Assembly (NCBI GenBank): GCA_949130495.1
Contig: OX422208.1
Coordinates: forward strand, 638,704,523-638,768,522
Source of the DNA: Sambucus nigra
Lineage: Eukaryota > Streptophyta > Magnoliopsida > Dipsacales > Adoxaceae
Direction of reading: 5' to 3'
Length of the DNA: 64,000 nt
A model generated the notes under the pieces. The model did no database searches. It saw only the letters and a program-made list of their open reading frames with translations, and was not told the origin of the DNA. Every line of letters starts with the position of its first letter. Position 1 is the first letter of the stretch. Below, in pieces: positions 1 to 11,863 of the stretch. Both the position numbers and the translations under genes were made by a program.

Positions 1-546
1 TCGGGCACCCTGCTGCTGCTGCTGCGGGGCCCTGCCCCTATCAGGACAATCCTGACGTTTATGGCCACGTGTGCCACACACAAAACATCGGCCTCTGAAG
101 TTACTCCCCCTCTGACCCTGCTGCTGACGGTGTCGGCCTTGCTGACTTGGGACCTTATTCCCCTTTCTAAACTGCTTCATTTTACCACGTTGTTGACTAG
201 AACTGGCTCGGTCTTGGGTAGTTTGTTGTCAAAATTTCGAGGTCTTCGCACATTTTTCATCTTTATTCACATGCATTTGGCTAACCTCTCTAGGTCATTT
301 GCCTCCTTTAAGTTGTATGTTGCATTCTTGGTATTGTAAAACTACAGTGGTAACTGCTTGTGCCACGATACCTGCTAACTCGGCGGTAGATATTCTCTCT
401 GGGGATACCTGAGGTGTGAGTCGATTTTTCCCGTTGACTCCCTTAACCGTTTTAGCTAGTTCTTTTTGACGGTCCATCTGAAAATTTATGTAAATTTGGA
501 TGAGTTCATCATTCAAATAAACAATCGCGGAAGTACGAATTCCCAA
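1..546 (-). pseudogene. gag: GYP-1 gag remnant (Ty3/gypsy, truncated by window edge)
   Basis: Reading leftwards from 546, the first 83 codons form an open N-terminal piece that ends in a stop near 295. A basic, Gln-rich tract follows in another frame (about 90-230). It leads into a nucleic-acid-binding zinc knuckle of the CX2CX4HX4C type at about 40-85 (Cys-Phe-Val-Cys...Gly-His...Cys) and then a poly-Gln stretch. In Ty3/gypsy gag the zinc knuckle normally follows a capsid domain of roughly 200 residues. Here the N-terminal piece and the knuckle are too close together, so most of the capsid appears deleted. Just upstream lie the primer-binding site and the 5' LTR of the same element. The rest of the element lies left of the window. 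The gag identity is firm; the deletion is inferred from length. Confidence 0.75.
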
Positions 547-651
547 TGTATAGAGATGAATACAACATTCCTAGTATTAGGGCTCTATATCAAAGAAAGC
601 TCAGCGGAAACATAATAAGCCGTGCAGATCCTAAAGGACACTAGAACCTGA

Positions 652-664
652 TGCTCTGATACCA
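652..664 (-). promoter_or_regulatory. GYP-1 primer-binding site
   Basis: On the minus strand this reads TGGTATCAGAGCA, the complement of the 3' end of plant initiator-Met tRNA, which primes reverse transcription in many plant LTR elements. It sits two bases inside the LTR that starts at 667, which fixes the orientation of GYP-1 (minus) and the inner LTR edge. Confidence 0.9.
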
Positions 665-2442
665 CCTGTGACACCCCGATTAATTAAATACCCGGTAGCT
701 ACTCCTTTATTAAATCAATACAAAATGCCAAGTTGGTCCAGTTAATAGCATCACTGTCGAAAACATTTTGAATGATTACTAACCACCTAGTATTTAAAAA
801 GGGAGTCGTCAAATTTTAAATTAAATCTGATTAACATGCAATAAATGAAATATAGAAATGCAATATAACCATTCACGATAAAGTCCAACTATAATGAATC
901 AACAAGTAAAGATGAGTCTCGAGGAAATACTCCTCACAACAATCCCAATATGAAGCGAAATAAAACAAGTCTGCATCCTGAATAAATTACAAACCAAAGT
1001 CTGAATAACTGAAATATAAAATGAAATGTCTCTAAAAGAAATGGGCGACATGCCCTACAACAGATGAAATCTTAATATAGAGTCAAGGCAAATGAAGCGT
1101 CTAATAGCAAGGCCCTGTAACTTCCACAACAGCTACAGCTCGTCACCTGACTTGAAATACTATGCATGGTGTCCTTGTGGCTGGGCACCTAAAAATGTCT
1201 TTTACAAAAAGATAGATTTGAAAGCAAACGGGTCAGAGCCCGAATGTGGAGAGTATTTTAAAAACAGCAAGTGCTTTAATAACAATTAAAACAATGAATG
1301 CAAGATACATTTTAGGACGTGCTCTCACATGAAATACTCACCTCTCGTCTAACAGTGCACTCCTAACGTTCTTGTACCCATTCATGTTTATCTAACTAAA
1401 CCATCATAAGTTCTAACCCAACTACTCGATTCACAATATGAATTCCCAATGTTATTACTTAAATAGATAGCTTTACTTGAACTCGGATTCTCAATTGTTA
1501 GCATTACAATTCACGGCATGTTATCCCTTTTTTAACTCCACAAGTAGTTACTATAAATTATTCTCGCAATTTAAACATAACAAATTCCTTTTCATTGAAC
1601 TGTATATTATTCACATCATAAATATACTATACAAGCAACCCGAGGCTAAGCTGTGGTGCAAACATACTCTGCTATCCATCCCGGTACATCACGTACATAT
1701 GGATTAAAAATTCCGAATCTCTTAGGAATTATTAGAATAAACACCACACACAAAAATGGAGGCGAACATAATTCAACATATCCATGGTCACTTACATACC
1801 TACGCTCCATAGTCAGCTAGCTTAATAACTCACAATTAAGTCATTCCCTTGAACTATGTTCTCTAGGTACCAAACTAAATCCGGGCACACAAGGATTAGA
1901 AGGCTCTAAGAGAACGTAAACCTCCCGTGATAGCAAGTATGGTAGGTATGTCATACACATAAGATCATATACTAAGCATGCACACATATTAGATATCTCA
2001 ATATTAATAAAGGTATTTTCTACATCCTTATACCATTATTCCAAATGTATACATTTTAAGTCTTCCGATAATATATAATGTAGAATGTCGATACATCTCA
2101 CGTCATAGATTCTTATACTTAAAACCTATCTCAAAGGGGTTATTAAGTTTCCTAATATTCCCACATATTACATCATTATTCTTAAGGTCCTTACTTCTGC
2201 CGCAAACCTCAATTCATCAACTTATTCAAAATTACTCTATTAATCCTAATATTATCTCACTTATCGATCTTCAATAGCTTTTAGAATAATTCCTCAAATT
2301 AAATTCTAATTAAGGTCCGAACTTTATAACCATACCTACTGGTCTTCCTTAAGTCTAAGGATATTCATAAGGTCTCCAATAATATTTTCCAAGGGTTAAC
2401 ATCATTAAAATTTAACTAGGGAAATTTTACTCTTTCTGTGAA

Positions 2443-2520
2443 GGTCGATCGATCGACCTTGACCTTCGATCGATCGATGGTGGTCGATCGATCAACTGAT
2501 GAATGTCGATCGATCGAACG
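2443..2520. repeat. Array of TCGATCGA palindromes inside the GYP-1 LTR
   Basis: Four blocks of the self-complementary unit TCGATCGATCGA, some with a few changes, lie within about 75 bp and are separated by non-palindromic spacers. The array is CpG-rich in an otherwise AT-rich LTR. Equivalent arrays of other palindromes lie inside the other LTRs of the window. Confidence 0.85.
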
Positions 2521-2996
2521 CACCAGGTAGACTGCGGACTGCTTCATTTTGTAGTTTTCAAATCAACCCAAAACACCATTAACAAGCATGAAACTCTAAG
2601 ATAACGTTATAATATCATCATAAAACCATCCTACAACAATATTAACGTTCTAAAACCAATAATTCATCATTCAAGGGCTTTGTTTGGATCAAATCTTCAT
2701 CAAGAATTCAAGTTTTCTATTTCTTTCAAGAACATTAATAAACTTCTTCTAAAATCCGTTTTTAAATCATCAAGGGTCATAATTATGAATTCATAATTCA
2801 TCCAGAATGTTTCTACATGCAGTCCCTAACATAGTTCATAGTTTTACATCTTCAAATTCATGGGTCTAATCAATCTTCCAAGATAAATTTGATAATTTCC
2901 TAAACATGGAAAAGCATAGCATTAAATCAATTGGAATTAAACCACTTACCTTAATCTTTCTCTGAATTTGAGGTTGAATATTGAAGGTTGAATCTG

Positions 2997-3044
2997 TTCT
3001 CTCTCTCTCTCTGCAGAATTCTCCTCTTTCTCTCTCTCTCTCTA
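2997..3044. repeat. (CT)n microsatellite in GYP-1 LTR
   Basis: Two CT runs separated by a short interruption. A similar CT-rich stretch lies near 57301-57356 in the solo LTR GYP-3, at a comparable distance from the LTR end, so the tract is an inherited part of this LTR family. Confidence 0.75.
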
Positions 3045-3621
3045 CAAGTTCTTCTCAAGGTGATAATGGAGGTGGGGTTGGTTTTTGCCAAGTTTTAAAG
3101 TTTCTAACTTCTCCTATAGCCCAATACCTAAATTGGGGTTGGAAATGGCTTAGTGGGTTAAGACTAAGTCAGATTTTTAACTCTAATTTTCGTGGGTTTT
3201 AATTACCCAATTTCCAAAATTACCAAACTACCCTTTTGGGTTGCCGGTATGGCCTAAAAATGCCCCGGGACCCAAACTAAACTCCCGGCTAGTGTTTTCT
3301 GACTATTTCGACCCTTCCGGACTGGTTGCCGCACTCAAAATGACCATACGGGTGATGAAAATAAAATTTACTTTTTAATTCAAATAATTATATTCCTGAC
3401 GCTCCTGTCACGCGTGTCCCAACAAAATTTCCCAAATTGTCATATTTCAATCTCGCGACAATTTCAATAGTTCCAATATTCATATATTGACATATATACA
3501 CATTATAATAAAATACTAACTCACATCTCGTTAATATTTTATCCGGATTAATTTTCAATTAATACACATTTAATTCAATTAATCCCCAAAAATAAATGTC
3601 ACGAAAATACGGGGTATTACA

Positions 3622-3990
3622 ATCTTAGGCACCGTCCGAATTAAGGGAGATAGGGGAAGTATAGGTTTTGATGAGAGAGTTGTTCCCATTCCCCCCGCAC
3701 GTGTGAGAAACACTAGGAATGTTAGAAAAGTTTCACATATAGGTAATCATTCCCACCATCGATACACTTACATGTTTTGTGGTAGGAAAGATCACCTTAG
3801 GTGTTATTGTTACGACCTTACACAAGCTCCTAGGATGTTTAGCAATAATGTTGCCCCGGTTCCCCAAACCCCCATGCGTTGTTTTACACGTACTTGGGTT
3901 AGGAAATCAGATTTAGTGGCTTTAGGAATTAAACTTCATGATTCTCGTTTGGGTGAACTTGATTCTTCCCATGCTAAATCTAAAGGATGA
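3622..3990 (+). pseudogene. gag: SIRE-D gag C-terminal part (copia, no pol)
   Basis: An open frame runs from the GYP-1 junction to a stop at 3988-3990. It begins with Leu-Gly-Thr-Val-Arg-Ile-Lys and Gly-Phe-Asp-Glu, matching the middle of the SIRE-B gag (about 38500 on the minus strand). It then has a second zinc-knuckle-like segment (Phe-Cys-Gly-Arg-Lys-Asp-His-Leu-Arg...Cys). It ends in Trp-Val-Arg-Lys-Ser-Asp-Leu...Ala-Lys-Ser-Lys-Gly and a stop. SIRE-B ends its gag with the same motif. In SIRE-A this point leads on into protease and integrase; here the 3' noncoding region follows directly. The N-terminal half was separated by the GYP-1 insertion and lies outside the window. Confidence 0.75.
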
Positions 3991-6154
3991 TAGTGTTGCT
4001 ATGTTTTTCATATGTTAGTTTTCTTCATTATATATTCATTGCTAGTATTATGACATGTGTATCATTTTGTATTATAACTTTCATTTGTTTGAGTCTTATT
4101 GAAAAAAAAAAGATTTTGTTTTTTTGAGAAAACTTTTAAAAATCCAAAAAGATTTTGTTTTGTAAGAAAACATTTGAAAAAAAAAAGATTTTTGCTTTTA
4201 TTTGAGTCAAAATATGTTTGAAAATCCAAAAAAAAATCCAGTTTTTGTTTTTGAGTTTACATGTTTGATGTGGCATATTGGTGTGCTTGACCCCCCCCCC
4301 CCCCCCCAATCGTTTCATTATCCATGTGGCTAGACATTTGGTCATTATTATCGATGCTTAGAATGATCTTAACCATTGTTTATATGGGGTTGTTTGAAGT
4401 TAATATGCATTCTAATTCGACTTTGTATATCTATGCCAACATTGCACACATGCACGAGTTTATATGGATGTTTGACTTCTCTTGCATATTTGAATTTGGT
4501 GAGGCATTCTTATCTCAATCTTGTCATCTATGCGTAAGTAGACTTAAGGATAAGTGTGCATGTAAGAATTGTTTACCGTAAGGATTTGAATTGGTTCCTA
4601 ATTGAAAAAATGATGAGTGATTCATAGGAAAGGGCTGCGAGAGTTCAAAATTAACTCGTCGTGAAAGCCACCGTTTAAAAGATCCCAAAAGAAAAAACAA
4701 TATGAAAAAGGGCCAATAAGATTTTCTCTAAATTGAGAATGCTAGAAACCTCAAAAGAACTTAAAAAAAGTATATATTTATCAGGGAGTTTGGTTGGAGA
4801 AAATTTAAAAGGGTTTGCACAACTAATCCTAATGTTGAAACATTGCAATTTGACGCTATTGTTTGTAGAATCGTAAAAATTCTGGATTTGTGTGCATGTA
4901 GTATGTTTAGTTCTTTAAGCTCACTCTTTAATTGTCATATGGCTATGATAAAATTTAATGATTTATCTCTATCAATTAGACCTTCTTGATCATTTCGATG
5001 TGTTGGCATTGTGACTCATTTGTTGTAGTTTCACGACCATACATCCCATGTTTATGTTTGAGCACATCGGTATTATGTTTGCATGTAACTCACATTGTTA
5101 AATTTATGAGTTTATGCATTTTGTGTTAAAATCTTACTGTTTTATCACTGTTTTGCTACTATCTTTCCTTTCCACTGATTTTTTCTGGAAATTTTTTCAT
5201 TGGGCAAAAATATAAGATATTTCTAGGAATTTGGGACAATTTGGGACAATTTGGCAAGTCACGAGAAGTCGTTCAAATGACATATCCATATTGCGCGAAC
5301 AACATATGTACTTCATTCAAGCGATGTCCTCAACTCTTTTAAATACGTCAATGGCTCGTTTGAACGACAACATGAATTCTTGCCTCTGATTGGTTTGCAG
5401 TCCACTTGTTTATTTTGATATATTTTTTGGTATTGCTGGAAGTTTTCTGGACTGACTGGTTTATATGCACGTTCTATTGGTTCAAAATTTATATTTTTCA
5501 TATAGTCCATTTATCACACCTCTTTAGATTGATATATTTTTTGTGTGATTCATTGGTTTTCTAGCTATAGATATGTCATCTATTGATCATATTTTTAGCT
5601 GGGTGTTTCATGATTATCTAGCGATTTCAAATTGATTCAAATTGGTATATTCTCATGCTAGATACTTGTTGTTTGCTTTATCTTTTCACCATATTGTCTA
5701 TTCGAGACAAAAAGGGGGAGATATGTATGTGGTGTAGGTGGAGATTAGATTTGAGTTTTGAGCATGTTATTGATTGCATATTTTGCAAATTGGTATTACA
5801 GATTGATAGTTTAAATTTTGTATCATTTTATTGCTCAATTATTTAACAAATGATTTTTTAGAGTTTATTCATATTGGTATCTATTATATATATTGGTTTC
5901 TTTTGTTCCTCCATACTTCACTTGGTATTTTTTTTGTATGTTTCATGTGTGTAGGTATGCTTCAGAGTTTCGATATTTCAAGTCTACATCACATTCAGAC
6001 AGTTCATGCTTATCGATGCTACATATACTAGTCTGTGTCCGGTATTTTGGATTTTGAGTTTATGGGATTGGATTTAGGTATCATACGGCTTGACGGCCCG
6101 ACTTAGGCATTTCGCTGGTTTAGTTTTGTCCAAGAATAGTCAAAGGGGGATATT
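3991..6154 (+). other. SIRE-D 3' noncoding region
   Basis: This AT-rich stretch between the gag stop and the 3' LTR has no convincing ORF. It contains the T-rich repeats with AAAAAGATTTT seen in the other SIRE copies and a decayed conserved block at about 4627-4700. A GGGAGTTTGG segment lies near 4784, an AAAAAGGGGGAGA motif near 5709, and the polypurine tract AAAGGGGGA at 6142-6150 touches the LTR. About 5265-5375 carries an extra run of GTTCGAACGA-like palindromes normally confined to LTRs, perhaps an old LTR fragment. Confidence 0.7.
4291..4307 (+). repeat. Poly-C run of 17
   Basis: Homopolymer in the SIRE-D 3' noncoding region. Homologous regions of the other copies lack it, so it is a local expansion or a sequencing/assembly error. 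Confidence 0.8.
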
Positions 6155-7390
6155 TGTAAGGACAAAAATTTCCAATTGAGTCCCTATATGGTTTTGACTT
6201 AATTATGTGAACAAACCTGTGTTTGTAATATGCCATAAGGAGATTTTATTTTGTCACTATCCCACTTGGTCTATGACGTATTGAAGAAATTGAAGACGTT
6301 GCGACAAAGCTTCAAGGAATTAATCATGCCAAAGTTTTATTGGTACAAGTTTATTCGTCTTCAAAGTTAATTGCATTCTGAGATCACACATGTATGAACG
6401 CGTATAATTAATGGTGCTCGGAGTTATTTTTATAAAAGATAAGGATGTAATTTTATAAAGAAAAATGTTTTTAAATGTTTTAAATGGTTTACACTACGTT
6501 TTATTCTGATAAGGTCGAAAATGGAGTTTGACTTATCTGGATCTCTTTTGGAAGAGACGTTTTAAATCAGAAAGTCAAAAAATCAAACTGATAGGACGTT
6601 CATTCGAACGACATATGTCCTTCATTCAAACGAGATCCTTATGTCACGCGAACGACGTGGCTCTATCGTTCGAACGACACTGGTTTCGAGGCAACAGTTA
6701 ATTCCTATTTAAATTAGGTTTTCGTCCGAATTAAATGTGTGTGCATTCTGAAAAAACTCTTTACATTACAGTACGAGTTTGGCACATGTTTTCTAAGGTT
6801 TCAAAAGATTAAACACATCATTAGAGTTTGTAAGGATCCGAGATATTATTATTATATGTTTATGTGATCTTGCTGCACCAAGAAGGTTTGTTATACATTT
6901 GAACATCAGGGTTTTTGTGGTGAAGAAAAGAGAAGTATTTCTTGTTCAAAATTGTAGACGTATCAAAGCCATTCGGTGGACACCGAGACATACGTGGATG
7001 CGTGTGTTATGGACAGGTATCTTGGAAGACGGAATGTATGCGTGGGAACTATTGAAGAACGGTAGAAGATCAGAAGGAGCGTCAAGACCCGTGGGTATCG
7101 AGTCATTGAGTAAGGCTAATTTGTCTTTCTAAAACCTTTGTTCATAGTAATTGTCTGGCTTGGGTCGCCCGAGGTTATTTTCCCGTTTTGGGTTTTTTCC
7201 TCGTACATTTGGCGTTGTGAGTTTTTTTTACTTTACTTTACTTTCTTTAATCATTAGATGAATGTTTAGGATTAATCAAGATAAAATTGGTTTAAAGTAA
7301 GAATTGGTTTTTCACAACTTGGTTTGGTGCAAATTAATAGTTGGATAATTTTTGGTAAAAAATTGGTTTGATTTGAAACACACTTGCACA
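6155..7390 (+). mobile_element. SIRE-D 3' LTR
   Basis: The LTR starts TGTAAGGACAAAAATTTCC directly after the polypurine tract. It holds a palindrome array at about 6597-6683 (GTTCGAACGA and variants), then a TATA-like CTATTTAAATT near 6707, and the segment TTTTTTCCTCGTACATT shared by all SIRE LTRs here. The right end is set at CACTTGCACA (7390), where gypsy GYP-2 sequence begins. That end is uncertain by perhaps 100 bp because no second LTR or target duplication of SIRE-D is in the window. Confidence 0.75.
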
Positions 7391-9505
7391 AGGGACCACC
7401 CCGTTTCTTCAAAAGCCAAAAAGAATTTTTCCTAATGCACTATTCTCTAGCCTTGTCAATCATCTTGATCTATGGATCCAAATAACATAACTAGGATATC
7501 ATAAATCCTATCTTCTGATACATAAATCAGTTCGTCTCTGCTCATGACTCTCAAGGCGACACACGATGCGATGCTCTCATAATCACTAAGTTCTCAGCGC
7601 GCAAATAACAATGATATAAATCTCTCGCCTCAATGATAAGCCAATATAACTTGAATCGCCTCAATAAAAGTCCCCACGCAGCGGGATTAAATGTAACAAG
7701 ACAACTATACTAACCAAATTCTACAATATAGTACAATATATATCAAGGCTCAACCCTCTTTAAGGTCATTCCTCGAAAAAACAAAATATCACTCTCTAGC
7801 CTAGAGAGCATGATAGTCTTACATACAGTCTACTACCGTTCAAACCCTTGGTATATACTCACTACAAAAGATAATTGTATACCCTCCTCCTATAACCCTC
7901 ATAACGAGTAAACTACCACATAATGTCAACATTCTCATTGTGTCCACATTTTCTTCCCTGCAGATAGAACTAAAGAGAGATCCATTACCCAACGGTAATT
8001 ATGTACAACTATAGTACTATTAACGATAATTCCACTAAACTCATTTCACATGCGAATTTAGTGCTAATAAACAACTGTGGCCCGATCGAGTCACACAAAA
8101 TATAATCCATCCACCATGGGATAAAGTTCATATCCTCGATTGTCAACTACTTTGAAAGTTCAAGCGGTTCCTGTAAATTACACTCTCATCCCAACAGAAA
8201 GCCAAAATTCTTCATATAATTGTTTTCCCTGTTGGGCATCTTGCTCATGTCCCCTAACTCACTGGGATAAGATTCACACATATGTTCTCACTCCTTACAC
8301 ATTAAACACCTCCCTATACCATTCCACTCTCACTGGCTGCACTAGACATGTTGGGGTTTTCCTTCTCGCAGACCTGGTAGCCTGGACCCTGATTGCTACC
8401 TCCTTTATCCATTTGGATCCATTGGCCCTATAGGACTCGTTGCTGGCCTTGACGGCCCTGACTATATTCACTATATCCTGGTAGGAATTATATTACTCTT
8501 AATTATTAGAATGGGCCCCTTACTGGGTATACCCTTTTGTGATGCTTAACAATCACCATTTAATTCAATTTACTCACTTTGATCCCTTATTCAAGAAGCG
8601 CTAATATAAACATATAAACATATGACCTTGGCGATATTGGCACTATTCATCCTATTTGGACTTCATATCCACATTTGTGTATTCTACATATGAGTCCATT
8701 GTCATCTCACATACCCTTTTCATCACTGTTGGCATCCTCTTCGCCGGTTATGAAGTTCGCTAAATAAGTCATTATCTCTCTCAAGATCATTTTTTTTGCC
8801 TCCCTTGTGATGAGTTCAAAAACTACAATCGTATCTCAGTCAAAATAGAAAATTTATGACCTTACGATCCTTTCTCCCAAGTTGTTCAATTCCTTCTTTA
8901 TCCACTTCTATATATGGGGTTAGTTACTCCTATCACCACCATACTGCTCCTATGAGAAAGAATTTGACCCTAAATTTAGTCATGGGTGCGCCTGCACTCC
9001 ACTCTATACCTTTTTCTTTGGATTACCTCCATCCATTAGTTCATCACACTTCTTTTCTATCCTGAAATCTTACAGGTGACTCTTCGAAAGAGTCCCCCTG
9101 ACTCTCCCTTTGCCTACAACACTGGGTGAGTCTGAAGTTGTGTAACCATATTCTTCAATGGGGTTTGGGGAACTACTATCCCCACATGATTATCTTATCA
9201 TCACTTACCCAAATAATATTCGTGGTGACTTCAATCATAATCACCATTCTCAGAATAATCTATGTCTTATGCCTCTCCTCTCCTCCTGCATTACTTCTAA
9301 CGATCCTCGCTGGTCGTCCCATATTGCTTGGTGTACGTAGCTCAACCAAACTTGTATATGAATCACATCAACTGTACTTAATAGAAGGAGAACGTAAGTC
9401 ACATAAGTATAGGAATGAAATAATCATATCATAAGGCTCTACATAAAAGAACGCTAAGCTTAAATGTGAAAAGCCACACAAATCAAAAGAACAATAGAAC
9501 ATGAT
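7391..9505 (-). pseudogene. gag: GYP-2 gag-protease remnant (Ty3/gypsy)
   Basis: No long frame survives. On the minus strand near 8225-8290 there is a decayed zinc knuckle (Cys-Glu-Ser...Gly-Asp-Met-Ser-Lys-Met-Pro-Asn, where the family has Gly-His-Met-Ser-Lys-Asp-Cys-Pro-Asn). Near 8030-8100 a decayed protease motif follows (Asp-Ser...Phe-Ile-Ser-Thr-Lys-Phe-Ala). Gag then protease, read away from the primer site at 9506-9517, is the Ty3/gypsy order. Plus-strand ORFs here are antisense shadows. The part from 7391 to about 8000 should be RT but I cannot recognise it. Confidence 0.55.
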
Positions 9506-9517
9506 GCTTTGATACCA
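9506..9517 (-). promoter_or_regulatory. GYP-2 primer-binding site, decayed
   Basis: On the minus strand it reads TGGTATCAAAGC, one mismatch from the initiator-Met tRNA complement TGGTATCAGAGC, and lies two bases from the LTR start at 9520. Confidence 0.8.
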
Positions 9518-9519
9518 TA

Positions 9520-10497
9520 TGTGATACCCCGCCTAATTAAATACAGTGTTATCAGGCTTTTATTAAATTAATACAAGATTTACATATGATTCATTCTTAG
9601 CATCACTGTCGAAAACTTTTTAAACTTTACTAACCACCTAGTATTCAAAAGTCGGTGTCAAATTTTATCTTTCATTAGACAAATAAATAACCAAGTGAAA
9701 AACTAAATAAATCATTCGGCACAAGAAATATCTAAACCAATGCACAATAAAATGAATGAATTAAGAATCTTGCCGAATAAACCATCGGTTACAAATATCC
9801 CAAACCAAATAGTAATCCAATAATACTCATAATAGAATAACCGTCTGAATCAAATGAAAAGTAAATGCTGGGGGTAACACGCCCAAACTGAAATACTGAA
9901 TATGAAATCCTAATCCACGGATGAAGAAACAAGGCATCTAGTCTGAACCCTGCATGCATCCACATGTACTGTAGAAATGCATCCCTAGAATAGAATAATC
10001 AAGTCTAGCGTCGCTGTGGCTGGCCACCTAAAAGGTTTTGAAATATTTGACAGTAACAGTTAGTACTTAAAACATTTTGAAAATATTTAGTAAGCGTTTA
10101 TCATAATTTAATATAAGTTATTTATTAAACATGTTAGGTTCATGGACACTCTATTGAGTTTCCAAGCCTCTCATCTATAGTGCATGCCTAATGTTCTATA
10201 CTTACCCCACTTAGCTATACTACCAAGATAACTAGAGTAAAGTATCAAACTGAACTTATCTACGCATTTAAGTTCCCGTACCGCCCATATAGCACGTTCT
10301 CGAACAATTAATAATTAACATCACCCTTATGATATTATTAATTAAAGTTAATATTTCACACATGTTATCGTTCACACCATATCATTAAGTTTCTCCACTT
10401 AAATTTCGTTTTAAACATATGTTAACTATTTTTCCTACTGTTTACACATTAGTAGATACAAAATTATTTATATATACAGTATCTTTTGTATAGTGCA
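9520..10497 (-). mobile_element. GYP-2 LTR, truncated
   Basis: It begins TGTGATACCCCG and follows the GYP-1 LTR in order: the same start, the segment AGCATCACTGTCGAAAAC, the AACCACCTAGTATT block, and the CATGCCTAATG region. The similarity breaks at about 10497, where SIRE 3' noncoding sequence begins. Only about the first third of the 2.9-kb LTR is present. The 18-bp string TATAGTGCATGCCTAATG occurs both at about 10176 and exactly at the break (about 10488), so the junction may have formed by recombination between short repeats. Confidence 0.72.
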
Positions 10498-11863
10498 TGC
10501 CTAATGCACGAGCTCTTTTGTATTTTAACTTCATATGTCACATGAGCTAAATGAGGTGTTCTCCCAATAATATTTTCATATAAATAATTTTTTTACTAAG
10601 TGGGATTTATGGATGTAAGAACCATTGCCCATGAGTTTTTAAGTTTTATTGAAAATTTGAGTGTGAACGGGAAAAAGGCTACTAAAGGTGCAAACTCTTT
10701 TACATGAAAGGCTAACGTTATCAAGAGCCTAAAAGATTAAAAAGAAATAAAACAAAAATAATTCCAAGGACATTTTTGTTACATTGATTCATAAAAAATT
10801 AGATTTCTTCAAAATAAAAAAAGAGAGAAAAATAATCAATTGTTTATAGTGTTTAGTTGAAGATCAATGAGTTTTCACAATGATTCCTAATTGGGATTAA
10901 TTAATTTGACACTATTGATTTGAGAATCATAAAAAATTCTAGGCTAGTTTGTGTTGTGTTTGTTTGTCATTTTGAGTTCTTTATTTGACATGTGAGTCTA
11001 AATTGAATGTTAATAAATTTTTGCGGTCAAATAGATCTACTTGGATATGTTTGAGTAATTACGTCATTTTCTCTTATTTTTAATTCATGACCCTTCCCTT
11101 CATACCACCATGTTTAAACCCATTGATACTATGTGAGTGTGTAAAGATTATGTATTTGTGTCTTTTGTGATCATTTATACCTATATATAATTGTGCTTCA
11201 TAGGTATATGTGTGGTTATATATAGTATATTTTGTGTTTTGATTCTTTGAATTTTCATTTAATCCTTGATTGACTTGTGCTTAATATTTGATTCATATTG
11301 GCATATTTTATGATCATCTTGATATCTTATAATTAAATTATTGCATCGTAGTTGGTATCATTTTTCATAGTTTTGATTATTTTTGCTTGTGTTGTCGATC
11401 TATTTGTCGTTGCATGAGTTACGTCACACCACTGCATACTATATTTATTTCATTTATGATTTCCATGATTTACTTAGGGGGATATTTCGTTTTATTAGGG
11501 ATAATGTTATATTATTATATATCTTGTTCTTCGTATATTCCCAAACAAGAAAATGAAGAAATGGTATCTAAATCTTTTCATGTGGGGGAGATATTCTTAG
11601 GTAGAGATGATTAGGACGGGGGGGGGGGGGGTCATATGTATTTTATATATGTTATAGTCTCTTTGGATTTGAAGGTGGGTTTAAGTGTGCAGGTTAGAAG
11701 CGATGCAATAAAGATTTACACATGAGAAAAGCTACTCAAGGTTTTTTCAGTAAAGTGCAGTGAGTTTTCTCCTTTAAGGGTTGGAAATTAAGTCTTAGTG
11801 GGCTTGACAAACCAGTATTTTTTCATTTTTGTTTTTGTCCCGGAATAGCCAATGGGGGAGATT
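10498..11863 (+). other. SIRE-E 3' noncoding region
   Basis: Sequence typical of the 3' region of the SIRE family without gag or pol: TATGTCACATGAGCTAAATGAGGTGTTC, also seen in SIRE-F; a version of the conserved block at about 10668-10735; a GGGGGAGA motif near 11583; and the polypurine tract AATGGGGGAG at 11851-11860 before the LTR. A run of 14 G lies at 11618-11631. No coding signal is visible. Confidence 0.68.

Larger units (their letters stand above)
667..3621 (-). mobile_element. GYP-1 5' LTR, about 2.95 kb
   Basis: The block begins TGTGACACCCCG and ends CGGGGTATTACA, which form a near-perfect terminal inverted repeat with the TG...CA ends expected of an LTR. The primer site is at its left edge. 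At its right edge the copia gag reading frame of SIRE-D starts abruptly, so GYP-1 inserted into that gag. The LTR shares start, end, length and internal blocks with the solo LTR at 54939-57861 and with the partial LTR at 9520-10497. Long LTRs and terminal motifs of this type are common in chromovirus (Tekay/Del-like) elements, but I cannot confirm the clade without pol. The left target duplication lies outside the window. Confidence 0.88.

Noticed and set aside
61..339. Plus-strand ORF of 92 codons
   Set aside because: It is antisense to the GYP-1 gag zinc-knuckle region and has no family features of its own.
8140..9434. Several plus-strand ORFs of 60-100 codons
   Set aside because: They overlap the decayed minus-strand gag-protease of GYP-2, which explains the sequence better.
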